Origin: Nocardia vinacea NBRC 16497
GTDB taxonomy: Bacteria > Actinomycetota > Actinomycetes > Mycobacteriales > Mycobacteriaceae
Direction of reading: 5' to 3'
NCBI RefSeq assembly: GCF_000308835.1
Contig: NZ_BAGN01000423.1
Coordinates: 17,410-81,409 of the forward strand
Length of the DNA stretch: 64,000 bases
The notes beneath the pieces are model-generated. The model was not told the DNA's origin. It saw only the letters and a program-made list of their open reading frames with translations, and ran no database searches. Both the position numbers and the translations under genes were made by a program. Every line of letters begins with the position of its first letter. Position 1 is the first letter of the stretch. Positions 32,001 through 44,000 of this stretch are shown here, one piece after another.

Positions 32001-35000
32001 GCACCGCCGATCAACGATTTCAGCCATTCCACCGTGGCGTTGCCTGCGGCATCGTAGGTCTCCCTGACGGCTTGGTAGCCGTTGCTGAAGGTCACCAGTT
32101 CGCACTCGACTCCCGGCGATCCCGGCAACGAATCGGTGCGTGCCACCCCGGCGTCGAGACCGTCGTCTATGAGCTGTGCGAACCTCGCGCCAGGAGGAGT
32201 GCGTCGCTCGGCCGGTCCGTCGTGATGATCCCCGAGCCCGGCGTTCCGGCGGGCGACCGTGCTGTCCGTACCGGTTTCGTCGGCTCGCCCAGCGCCGTCG
32301 ATCGGGTCATCCGACGGCCTGCTGCCGATCAATCCTTCGGGACCGTCCGGCCGGTGCGTAGTGGGGTGTGCCGACTCGACTTCCGGCGGTCGAAGTTTCG
32401 TGACGTACTCGTGGATCACCCATTGGGGGGTGCCGATGACAATGCCGTTGATCTCCGCGTCGGCGAATCCGACGGCAATGGCCTCGCGTTCTTCGAGTGT
32501 GGTCTTGGCCGAGTTGGTGAACGCGTACGACGGCAGGCGATTGCGCCATTCCTCGTAACTCTCCGTCAGGCCGCGCTCTTTCAGCTTCGCGTGGGCATTG
32601 CGCAGCACGGTGGTGAGGTTCCGGCTGAGTTCCCCGCCGCTGGCTTGGTCGATCGCGTGGGCGAATTCGTGGCAGACGTCATCTGCATACGGTTGGCCAC
32701 TGCTCGGATGTGCTCCGTACTGGAGACGACGGTCGTTATCAGCGCGGGCCTCATCCCGATCGGCCGCGTACTGCAAACTGAATGTCAATTCCGTCCGGAC
32801 GGTGGAAACCTCGCCATCCGTACCGTGCTTGTCCTGCTCGGGTGCGGCCTCGGCGCGCGACCCGAACAGGAAGTCGATCCGCAGTTTGCGAATGTTGGTC
32901 ATGAGCTTTCGGAAACCGGGGGCGTACCGGTACCTTCCGAGCAGGTCATCCAGTTTCCCCAGGACTTCCCCGACCGTCGCCACCGGAACGTGCGGACTGT
33001 CGAACCCGGCCAGCTCGAGATAAGGGTGGTCGAGCGCGAAGTCTTCGACCAGCCGGGCCTTGGCCTTTGTTTCGTCGTCGAGCCCGGCCATGCGCAGCGG
33101 ATGCTCGGCGTGCTGTGCCAGCTCGCGCAGCGCGCGCATCGCCGACATCTGCGTATCGAGCACTGTCCGCGAGAGCGACCCGGGAAATGCCAGCTGTTCC
33201 AGCTCGTCCCCGAGGCGATCCACCTGCTGTCCGATGTCGACGATGGCTTGCCGACCGAGGTGATGATCCTGCCACACGCTGCGGCCGTCGACGTGGCGGA
33301 CGAAGGCGGCGGCGAAGGGGCTCTTCTTGCCGGTGATGGCCGCGAAGATGCCGAGCATGTCGGCCGCACGGGGGTCGCGACGTGCTCCCTCGTACTGGTA
33401 ATCGCGGTAGAGGACATGATATTCGGGTGGACTCAGGCGCACCTCGGCGATCGGCGCTCCCATGACCCGGCCGATCAGCGCCTTCGCCCACTCCTGCATG
33501 GCGTGTTCGGCATAGGTGTAGGTCTCACGGAGGACCTGGACACCGTCCTCGAAGGTCATCAGCTCGATCGTGACTCCCGGACGTCCCCGCATCGCCTGGG
33601 TTCGCTCCACATCGGGTGTCTCCTGGGCCGTGTCGCGATCGATTCCGCGGCCTGTGTCCGCCCCGTCGGGCAACGCTGTCCGTGCGGTCTCAGCTCGGCC
33701 GGCCGGTCTGGCGCCGATATGACCATCGGGTCCGTGGGCAGGCCTGATTACGTTTTCGCGACTGTCTTGGATGTCGAGATCGCTGCTGTGGCCAGTGATC
33801 AGGCCGGTGGTTCGGATCTCCGTGAGCCGGTTCGCCGCTCGGGCTGCGTCGTGCCGGGTGTAGCCGAGGGTCCCGAGGAAGAGCCGGAACTCGGACGGAT
33901 CGATTGTTCGAAGATGTGCTATCAGGCCGGAGGGCAGAGGGTGGACCTCGCCGTCGATGCTGAGGTTTGCCACGACGTAGTCGGATTCGATGTGGGGACC
34001 ATCCATGATCCACTCGGTATCGATGACCGCGATCCGGTTCGCAGCGCCCCCTCCCCACGTGAACTCTTCCGCAATGTCGGTCCGTCGCAGCGCATTCCGG
34101 TGGTTCCCGTCGAAGCACCCCATGATGTAGTGGAAGACAGCGACCGCCTTCCCGGCCGAGCTGCGCAGTATCCGTAGTGTTTGGTCGGGCATCTCCCCGG
34201 ATTCGGGCGGCTTTTCGCACGCCGGGCCGTCGTTGGCCACGTACGCGTGCAGCGTTCCTTCCCGCGGTACGTCGATTCCGTCGAGCGTCGCCGGGCCGGT
34301 CCATTCCCTGGCATCGGGCACGAGACCCAGGCGCAGCATCTCGTGATCGACGCGCCAGGCATTGACCCGATTCGTCATCTCGAACCGTGTGTCCCTGTTG
34401 TCGGGCAAGCGCGGGTGCCAGAAGCCGATGGCGTGGCCGTTGTACTCGACGCGGAAATTGTGGCCCGCGTGGCCCTCGGAGTCATGGACGAAACTCAGCT
34501 GCTCGGTCGATGGCAGGTTCCAGATACTCGCCGGTTGTGCCGGATCGAACGGCGCGGTGTGGCGGACGGTGTTTCCGTCATCGTGCGGCCTGCTGCCGAT
34601 CAAGCCCTGCGGGCCGTCCGGTCCGTCCCGGGTGATGGTGCCGACGTACTTGTCGGGCACCCCCGCTATGGGCAGAACGCCCTCTCGCACCCGCACCCTC
34701 AGTTCGCTGCCCTGCGCCTCGACAGCCAGCGTCCCGCCGCGTCCGACACCCTTGCGGCTGGATGCCACCTCGACCGCCTCGGCTATCAGCGAACCCGCCC
34801 GATGCACAGCGAAACCCGGTACCAAGCCGGCCAACTGCGCCGGCAAAGCGGCAGCCAGCCGGTTGAAGCGCTTGCGACCACCCCACAACTGAACCGACCA
34901 CGACGGATCCGATCCGTCTCCCGGATCGGTCCACTCGAATTCGCCGAACACCTCATCGCCCCAGCTGTCCGCCGGCACACCTCTCGGCTCGGTAATTCGG

Positions 35001-38000
35001 AGCCCTTCGACCCGCCCGCGCACCGCGTATCCGGTGGCAGTCCGCATCGTCCTCGACGACAAGCGGGCCCCGTCTCCGCCGGAAGCTTGCAGAGCGTAGT
35101 GCACCAGCATCGCGGCTACGTCCGGCAACTGCGACGGAAATTCCGCCGGCCCACCGTCGGCGTAACGATCGCTCAGCGCCTGCGCTACCGCCGTACGAAC
35201 GTCCGCCACAGACATGTCGGGCGAAAACACGTTTGGTGGTCGGCCGGACGGGCGGTCCGAGGGACGGTTGCCGATGAAGCTTGTCGGTCCGTCCGGTTCG
35301 GTGTCAGGACTGCTGCCGATGCGAACGGCGTCGAGGGGGGCGAGCATTTCGATGATCCGGGTCCGCATCGCATCGGCGTTGCGCAGCTCGACTCGCACGC
35401 GTTCGGACAGTTCCCGCAGCCGACGCGGGGCATCCGGTCGTTCGGTAGCGTCGAGCTCTCGGCGGATGTCGGCGACCCTGGCCTCGACCATGGCGAGGTC
35501 TTCCTCGAGTCGCCGCTTTTCTCTCGCGATCGCTTCGGGGTCACCGCTGCGGGCAATGGCGTGGCTGTCGAGGACGCGCCACGGTATGCCTGCGTTTTCG
35601 AGTGCTGCGCGCAACTCCGGATCGGGTGGTTCGGGAAGGTTGATGTGATCGATGTCGGCGAGGGTGATTCCGCCGTGGATATGGCATTCGACGAACTGAT
35701 GCCGCCGAAAGCGTTGGCCGGAGTAGTCGCGATTCGTTCCGCGTAGGGGTTGATCCTCCACGGTGGCGTTCGCGGACAACGGGGTAGCGCCGAAAGATTC
35801 CGGCTGCGGGTCGAGCAGCGGCGAGGGTACGGTTCGTGTCGGTTTACCCCCCCACACCGAGCCGGAGTAGACGAGCGAATCACCGACGCAGAACGTGGCC
35901 CGTTCGCGGACATCGTCTTTCAACACCAGATCGATTCGGCCGTACATCGCCAGTTTTTCGGTGTGCAGCCTGATGTGGAGGTCGGGCAGCCCCGCCGAGA
36001 CGCTGGCGTCGGACAGCCCGGCCGGGCGCTCGCCGTCGATGAGCACATGCCCGTAGACCGGCCGCAGCCGCGGATCCATGTCTTCGGGGTTGCCGAACCA
36101 CCGGTTCTCCATCTGCGCCACATCGGTCTGGCGACCACCGCCGACCGTGCCCTCGAACTGTGTCTTGAACCGGCCGTCGGCGAGCAGGCCGAACAGGGCC
36201 TCTTGTCTCATCCGGAGCGCCAGCGGCTTGCCCTCGACCAGATCGGTGAGTTCGCCGGTCATCTGCGCGCGGAGTTCGGTGACACTCAGGCCGAGTTCGT
36301 CTGCCAGATCACTGATCTCCCGAAGCAGGGCGTGGTACTGCCCCAGCTGGCCGTGTACGGCCGGCTCACGTGCCTGTGGATATCGGGCGAAGAACTCCTC
36401 ATTGCGTCGTGCTACCTCGGGCGTGCGTGACGGATCACCGAAAGACGCTCGCCCGAATTCGTACAGCTGTGTGTAGTCGTAGAGCATCGCGCGGTCCAAG
36501 GCGCGCAAGGCCGGTTGCCGCCGAGCGCGCACCGGTTCGGCGGGCACGACAGACGTCGAGTCGGGGACCGGCGGTGCTTCGCCCGGGTCGTCCGCGCCCG
36601 GCTCGAACAGGCCGAGCGCTCGGGGCAGGTTCCTGGCCAGCGCCGAGTGCAACTCGCTGCGGTTGGCCATCGCGATCAGCTCGTCGCGGCTCACCCACCG
36701 GGCCTCCGCGATTTCCTTGTCGTCCACCACCGGATCGAGCCGCTGCGGCGCATCGGCGACGAGGACGTGGTATTTCCACCCGCGTGGCCCATGGATGACA
36801 TGCGTCCCCACATAGGCCAGGCCAGCCAGGTACTCCGCGCTCGCGCCGAGTTCCTCGCTCATCTCGCGGGCCGCGCCCTGGGCCGGTGTTTCCCGCGAAC
36901 ACAGCGCCCCGCCGGGAAGCTGCCAATTCCCCTGGGAGAAACCGGCTTTCGATCTGCAAACCAGGAACAGCTCCGCACCGAGCTCGTTCACGTGCCGGAC
37001 CAGAACACCCGCCGCCCCATAATGGCCCCAGTACCCGGGCTCGACTTCGCGGTCACCGGACATCCCGGGGTCGTCGAGGATCCGGAAGGGACGCTCCGGC
37101 TGCTCGGGCGTGTCCGCTGGGATCGTGGACGGCCGACCGGGCGGTCCGTCCCCATCGTGCGGCGGAACCGGATCGACGCCATGCCAGGTCGGAAGCGGAG
37201 TTTCGTCGTCCCGCGGACGACTGCCGATGAGATCGGGAGGATTACCGCGACCGCTGTTCGGCGGCGCGGTCTCCGATGTGGCATCCGGATAGAATCGCCG
37301 CATGAACCCGCCGGCGACCTCCGCCGTGGCTGCCAGGGCTTCGAGCGCGCGCTGCGCCTGCTCCCGAGTGATCTGATACGCCCTGGTCCGGGGGTTCGCG
37401 GCACGTTCTCTCGGTGCCCATTGGGTCACGCTCAGGCCGACATGAGCGGCTAATTCCTTTTGCGACATTTTCCGACGCTTACGCGCGGCCACGAGCCAAG
37501 CGTTGGGGTGAGGGAATTTCGGATCTGCGGGATCGGGCAGGTTGTCGATTTCCGCTGTGAACGTTTCCCGGAGCACCGCCTCGGCTACGTCGGCCGGGGT
37601 ATCCAAGGCATCGAGGATGCGCACAATCATTTCGCGGGTCGGCTTGACACCGCGCTCGAATGAACCGATATATGTGGCCGAACCGGGCACACCCATGCGG
37701 GCGGCCAATTCACTGCGAGACATGCCCCGGGAATTGCGGGCAGCTTCGAGCCATTGACCGAACGGCTTGACCTCGCCAGGGTCCGGCCACTCGGCCGGTT
37801 GCATCTGCTCCGGAGACGGGCTCTCCGGCTGCGGTGACCACGGAGTTGCCCCGTTGTAGTCGATGTCGTCGCGCCGATCACGACCGCTTACCCCCGGGCG
37901 GCTGCCGATGAAATCCGGTGCAGATTCTTCGTGGATGAACCACACCGACTGTCCCGCCGCCAGCTCGGAGACACCGAAGCTGTGGGCCGTTCCCCGGAGA

Positions 38001-41000
38001 TTCTGCAGAGACACCGGCAGCGCGGCCGATCGAGCCGACTCGGGGCTTTCGATATTGATTTCGACCGAACGACCGAGAAGTACCCGCTTGCCCGGCGCAC
38101 CGAAGGTCTGCAGTTCGAACCTGAGATCATTGCCTCCCGGCCGACCTGTGGCCAACTCCGAGAATGCGGCGGCGACGTGCTCGATCTGGCCCGCTTTGTG
38201 CCAGCCGGAGGCTTGCAGGCGCTCTACTGCCCAGGCAGCCGCCCCGTCACCGGATACCGAACGACCAGTGGAACTCGACTCACCCACCGTCAATTCGGCC
38301 AGCGGTCCCACACCACCGACCAGCTGAACACCCGACTTCGCCAACCATCGACGCAATACCTCGTCCAGCTCGCGCAGCGCTTCGGCAACCCGCACCGAGT
38401 CCGGCCCCAAATTCACCCGAGTAATTCGGGCGGTCACCTTCCCTTCCGCGCGCAGCCATTCCACATCTATTTCGCCGGATTCGAAAAGTACCGGATTCAC
38501 CGACAATGTCGTCACCAGGCGATCGGATTCCGACTCGACTCTTTCGATCGCCACCCAGAAGTCGTCCGCACCGTATCCGGGCAGCAACTCTTCGGCCGCG
38601 TCAGCGCCCCGGCCGATCAGCTCGTCGACAGTCAGGTCGTCGACGGTCGTATCGGCTGTCGACGAGCTCCACAGCTTTCCTCGATACATATCCCGGAAGC
38701 GGCCGCCCGAAAGATCGACACCTCGACTCCGGAGTTCATATCTGAGCTGTGCCGCAGCCTGCATCAGCTTCCGCTTGCTCAGCTCGCGCCGCCCCTCGGG
38801 CCGTCCGTCGACCGAATGCCCAAAGGCATTGGCGAAGGGTTCTATTTCCTCCGGTAGACCGTCGATGAACGTGCACACCGCGTAGCCCGGTACCCCGAGC
38901 TCCGAGCGGGGGTGATCATCGTACAAAACCAGATGATTCGAACCTGCACGAAAATCGTCTCCGACGGCCGGACCCATCACGATGCTTTCGAAGTCTCGCA
39001 TATCGAGACTCTCCAGGAACCGGGACGTGTAAGGCTTTCCGTCGGCTCCGACAAATTTGCCGTCCACAACGCGGAGGAGGAATGATCTCTTGGATCCGCG
39101 GGGTATATGCACAACTGCGCGAGCATCGGTATCCAACGGCACCATCTCGTACACATCGCGAGTCGGCACCACTCGCTCGGCTCGTCGGTACCCATCGATG
39201 GCCAACGGCCTTCTCAGCCGATACTCGGGCGGTAACTCGAAGTTATCCATCGACTCGGCCGAATACGGCTGAGCCGTCCCGAGGACGCGACCGTTGTCTT
39301 TCAGTTCCCGGAGACGATCCAGTGCCCCGTCGACCGCGAGCCGCTCGATTCCGAGCATAGCCAACATGTTCTCCAGCCACGCCGGGTGCAATGCTTCGAC
39401 GACGGCGAGCGCCACTGGATGCAGCCGAGGATCCTCGCGCTCCATCGCGTGCGTCATAAATTCCGGAACATTCGGAGGATAGAGCGTAAAAGTCCCGTTC
39501 GGAAGCTCACGCTGCGCCGTCGAAAAAGAATGGCGGCCGTCGGGTAGGCAGTACCCTTCCGGCACTACGACGAGAGTGTTTCCATCCGCGGCAGTTCCAT
39601 AATTCTCACCCGCGGCAGCGCACTCTCCCAGGATGTACCCGCGGACTATCATGAGATCGCGCTGCACCCGATCCAACTCGGCAAACGGCCGACTCGTGTC
39701 GAAGTCGGGCACATTCATACACAATGAACCGTTACCACGGCTGCCGGACCACAAGGTAGTGGTCGGAACCTGGCCTGCTCTCAACGTCGAATCGAACTTC
39801 GACGCAATGTCGGCTATCTGTTCATCGAGCCGGGAGGTGGCCACCGCGCGGACCGCAAGCCCGGAATGTGGCACGAGGAATACTTCCTCGTAATCATCCT
39901 CGACCATGCCGCGATACTCGCCGGAACCGGGGCGATAGACCCCGACAGCGCCCGCGCCGAGGTCCACCAGGAAAGACTCGTTCATCCCCTCGGGAATGCG
40001 CTGTTCGACGCTCTGCGGGAGGCCTTGCAGGGACTGCTCGGCCTCGCTCATCTGCCACAGTTCGGGCCGACCGCCATGGGTGAATTCAGCCGCATCGCTG
40101 GACTCGGCCGGGACGGAGCCTTCCGGTGACAAGCCATCGCCGGGCGGCCGATGGCCGGCGAGCGCGAACTCGTCCCGCCGAGGCGGTGGAGCGCGGCTCG
40201 ACCACAGCGATGGCGGGGGCGAACCAGGATCCTGGGCGGAGACGACCGGACGCAGCGTGGTGGACAGGCGGTCGAGGGGTTCGCCCGTACTGTCGAATTC
40301 GATTGCGAGGATGTCCCGGTCGGCGTCATCGAGCTGGTCGATGTACGGCTGCTGTTCGCGCTGCCACTGCTCGAACGGGACGGCTTTGTTCAGCAGCGCG
40401 CGGGGTTTGGCCAGCTCGGCGGGGGTGATCGGAGCCTCGCCAGGGGCTGCCGCTATGTCCAGGACGACCAGGTTCGGGGCGTCGGCCCGGTCACTGTCGT
40501 TGACCAGCAGCACCAGGTGACTTTCGACTTGCCCCTTGTTCACCCACTTGTAGACCAGCGCCTGGCTACCCCCGGGCCAGTGTTTCAGCGATTCGGCGGT
40601 CTCGTCCAGCGAGCCGAATGTCCGGAAGCCGCCGCCGAAGGCCCGCTCTGTGTCTTCTTCGTTGTGGCCCCGCAGTGGCATGTCGGCCGGCATGTGGTAG
40701 GCGTGCTCGTTGTCGGGGTACAGCACCCGCATCATCGTCACGCCGTTGTTGACGCAGCTCTTCGGGCTGCGCTGGTGGATGGCGACGGCGAGGTCGAGCA
40801 GGGCGGTGACGGCCAGGTAGGTGGAGGCGACGAAAACGAGGAGTTCGGCGGCCTGGTCGTCGGCGGTTTCGGTGGGGGCGAGCAGGCGGGCGACCGCGTC
40901 GGCGAGCTCGTCGCGGGCGGTGGCAGCGTTCACCTCGGTGACGGGAACCCCCAGCAGGTCCGCCAGCTCTTTGCGGGTCGTTTCGACGGCGGCGCCGACC

Positions 41001-44000
41001 TGGCGCACGCCCTCCGCGCCCGCGACCTGGGCGGGTTCCCAGCCGAGTTCGGCGGCCAGCCGGCTCCGCTGCGGCGTCAAATGATTCAGCGCTTGCTCAT
41101 CGGTGAGGGCGTCCGTCTGCATCACCGCCGTGGGCGGGGTGTAGTCGAGGTGCTGGTTCAGTGCTTCCACGGCAGCGGAGGAGACCCCTGCTCGTTCCAG
41201 CAGTCGGCTCAACGGGTCGTCGTCATCGTCGGTGTCGAATACGGCTGCGGCCGCCTGGACCGATGCGGGTATCCCCAGCCACCCGGCCAGCCGCGCGAAC
41301 CGGTCCCCCGACAGGTGCGGTTGGACGGCGGCAGGTCCGGCGGGCACGGCCTCCATCGCGGCACGGTCCAAATCCGCCTCGGCGTGGCCGGTGGCCGACT
41401 CGGTCTGGACAACGCCCGCCGCTGTGTGGACAGTGTCCGGCCCGGTGCGGTGGAGGCCCGCAGCGATAGTGCTCTGGAGCGAGGTTGCCGAGGTGGCTGC
41501 GGGATCTCCTGCGGTCGGAGGCGCGTGGGCGAGGTTGGCGCGGCGCATTGCACGCTGCAGATAGGCGCGGTCGGCCGCGTCGTTCTGTAGCGGGGACGTC
41601 AGGCTGCGCATCTCCCGCTCGGCCGCGGCGACATCGGCCGCGGTGGCCGCGACCTTCGTTCGCGCCGCCTGTACGGCCTCCCTCGGCTGGGCCGGATCTG
41701 TATTGCCCACCTGACGGGCTGCTTCGGTGTATTCGGCGGTGGCCTCGGCGTGTTTGACCACCGCGGCCCGATAGTGCGTGATCGCGACCCGCGCACCGTG
41801 ATGCTGTGCCTCGCTGTAGAGGTGGTCGGACGCGGCGACGTTGAAACAGAAGCTGCCGTTGCGGCCATTTCGGCCCGCGCGCGCCGACCACTGATGGTCT
41901 TCGTCCGGATTGGTCGGCGAACGCCCCAGCATGTGCGCATGCACCCCGCCCATCTGATTGACCTCGTCGCTGATCGATACGTCGAAACCCCGGCCCAGCA
42001 TCCCCGTGCCGACGGTTACCGCGCCCTGAACACCCGCGGTGTCCTTGACCGACAGCAGGTGTTCCTCGGCGGCATTGTTGTCGCGGTGCTCGGCGAACCA
42101 CCGGGCGTCGATCGCATTGTGTTCCACGTCCGCCTTGGTGAGCATCAGCGAGAATTTCCGAGCCAGATCGTTGAACGGGCAGATCACCAGCACCGGCCGC
42201 CCCTCGGCCTGCAACTGCTGCACCCGGCTCACCGCATCCCGCAATTTCTCCGGCTCGGTGAGGAATATCCGATCCTGCTCGCCCACCAGTTTCGACCGGC
42301 CGAAATCCTCGACCTTCGCCAAACCACCCTGGACCGGGAAATTCTCCTTGATCTCCGCCGCGCTGCGCTCGAGCGTGCCCGACATCAGATGCAACTGTTC
42401 GTACCCGCCCAGGACGTCCTCCACAGTGACCTGTTTCGATCCCGTCCCATCGGAATACACCGGGGCACCGAACATCGCCTCCACCATTTTGTGGCGGCCG
42501 CCGAACCACCGGCTCTCGGTGCCTACCTTCGGATCGCTGCGCGGCTTCCCGTACTCGTCGAGAATCTGTACCTTTTTCTCGATATCGTGTCCGAAGATCT
42601 GGAAATCCCGGTTGAGTTTCAACCGGCCCGCCTTGACGTCCAGGAAAGCACGGGCCATTTCGGTTTCCTCGGCGGTGAACTTCCGCCCGGCGTAGCTTTC
42701 CCACAACCGGCTCACCGTGTCGAGGCACTGCTCGGGTTGCTCGCGCAGCGACCGCGCCGTCAGCGTCCGTGCCGCCCCGATCTCCTCCGCCGACAGCGCC
42801 CGTACCGCCCCGGCTTGCTCCGCCGACAACGGCCCATCGTGGAGTGCCGCTTCGAGATGTACCGATAGGTCCTTCGCCGCCGTGATTCTGCTGCGCAAGA
42901 CGGCTTTCAAGAAGTCCCGCACCCGGTACACCCCGGCGGCCTCCACCTCCGAGGCGATCTCCCGCTGCCCCTCGGACTGGTAATGGACCGTCTGGTTGTG
43001 GACCAGCACCGCGTCCGCCTCATCGATGGTCGCGGTCTTTCCCGGCGGCGGCCGGTCGAACAGTTCGGCGGTCGCACGCTCGTCGTAGGTCATGTAGTAC
43101 ACGGTCGGGTGTTCCACCTCGCCTGGAGGATTGTGCGGATCCCAGCGCGCGACCTCGTACCCGAGACTGCGCAGCATCGGCGCGAATTCCCGGACTCCCT
43201 CGTTGGCCAGCACCTCGGTCGTGGTGATCACATGATGCACCCGCACCGACTTACCGCTCGCCAGCTCCACCGGCTCCCCACGCGACAACTGCCCCAACGT
43301 ATCCAGCGCACCGACCATGGACTTGCCCTGACCCGTGCCCATCTGGCGCATGAACCCGTGCTCGCCGAGCAGGAACGCCTTGATCTGATTCCACCGTGGC
43401 GTCTTCCCGGTCCCCTCGCGCACCGCGTCGATGTACCGCAGCAGCGACTCCACCCGCTCGCCATGCTCCATCGCATGCCTGCGCTGCCCCCACGACTCAC
43501 CGGCCAACTCGTCCTGCCGCAGCCGATACAACGCCAGCGCCTTCTTCGCCGCAGCCTTGAACTGCGTCTGCTGCTCGGCGGTAAGGTCCCGCTTCGTCGC
43601 CGGATCCGCCGACGGCAACCCCATCAGCTCCTGTGCCAGCTCCTCCACCGGGCGGTCCGGTCCGGACGGGCCAGAGTCAGCGGGCACCGCATCCTCGGAG
43701 TGCTGCACAGACGGCGGCTCCTGCGCCGGCGGTACGTCCGCCTGCTTCGGCGCCGTAACCCGGGCCGGGCCCTCACTGCCCGCACCATGGCGACCGGACG
43801 CATCGCCGATCTCCACTGGCGGATCGACCTTCGCCGACCCCGGCCGCGCCACCGCCGGCTCGTGCCCAGTCGCAGCAGCGCTATCCGGAGCCCGGGCGCT
43901 CCGGACGCCACCGACCGCATGCGCGTCGTCCTCGCCGTGATCTGCCGATTGCTGCGGTTCCGAACCGGAGTGGTCGCCGCCCACACTCGACAGGACCGCA

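Larger units (their letters stand above)
19844..37912 (-). repeat. Thirteen dispersed x-Ile-Gly-Ser-Arg-Pro motifs at domain junctions
   Basis: Copies encoded at 19844-19861, 22361-22378, 24263-24280, 26420-26437, 28430-28447, 28514-28531, 30608-30625, 32315-32332, 33704-33721, 34586-34603, 35261-35278, 37214-37231 and 37895-37912. The first position is Tyr, Phe, Leu or His. Ser is replaced once by Ala and once by Asn. A weaker RIGSSP lies at 35306-35323. Each is normally preceded by a Gly/Pro-rich stretch and followed by an acidic Asp/Glu/Pro linker. The motif is absent from the first ~2,630 and last ~1,190 residues. Confidence 0.95.

Noticed and set aside
26759..34177. Long plus-strand open frames opposite the giant gene (about 26.8-28.5, 30.1-31.8 and 31.8-34.2 kb, 500-780 codons each)
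   Set aside because: They are antisense shadows, common in GC-rich genes: no ribosome sites, no recognisable domains, and the minus strand carries clear motifs in the same intervals.
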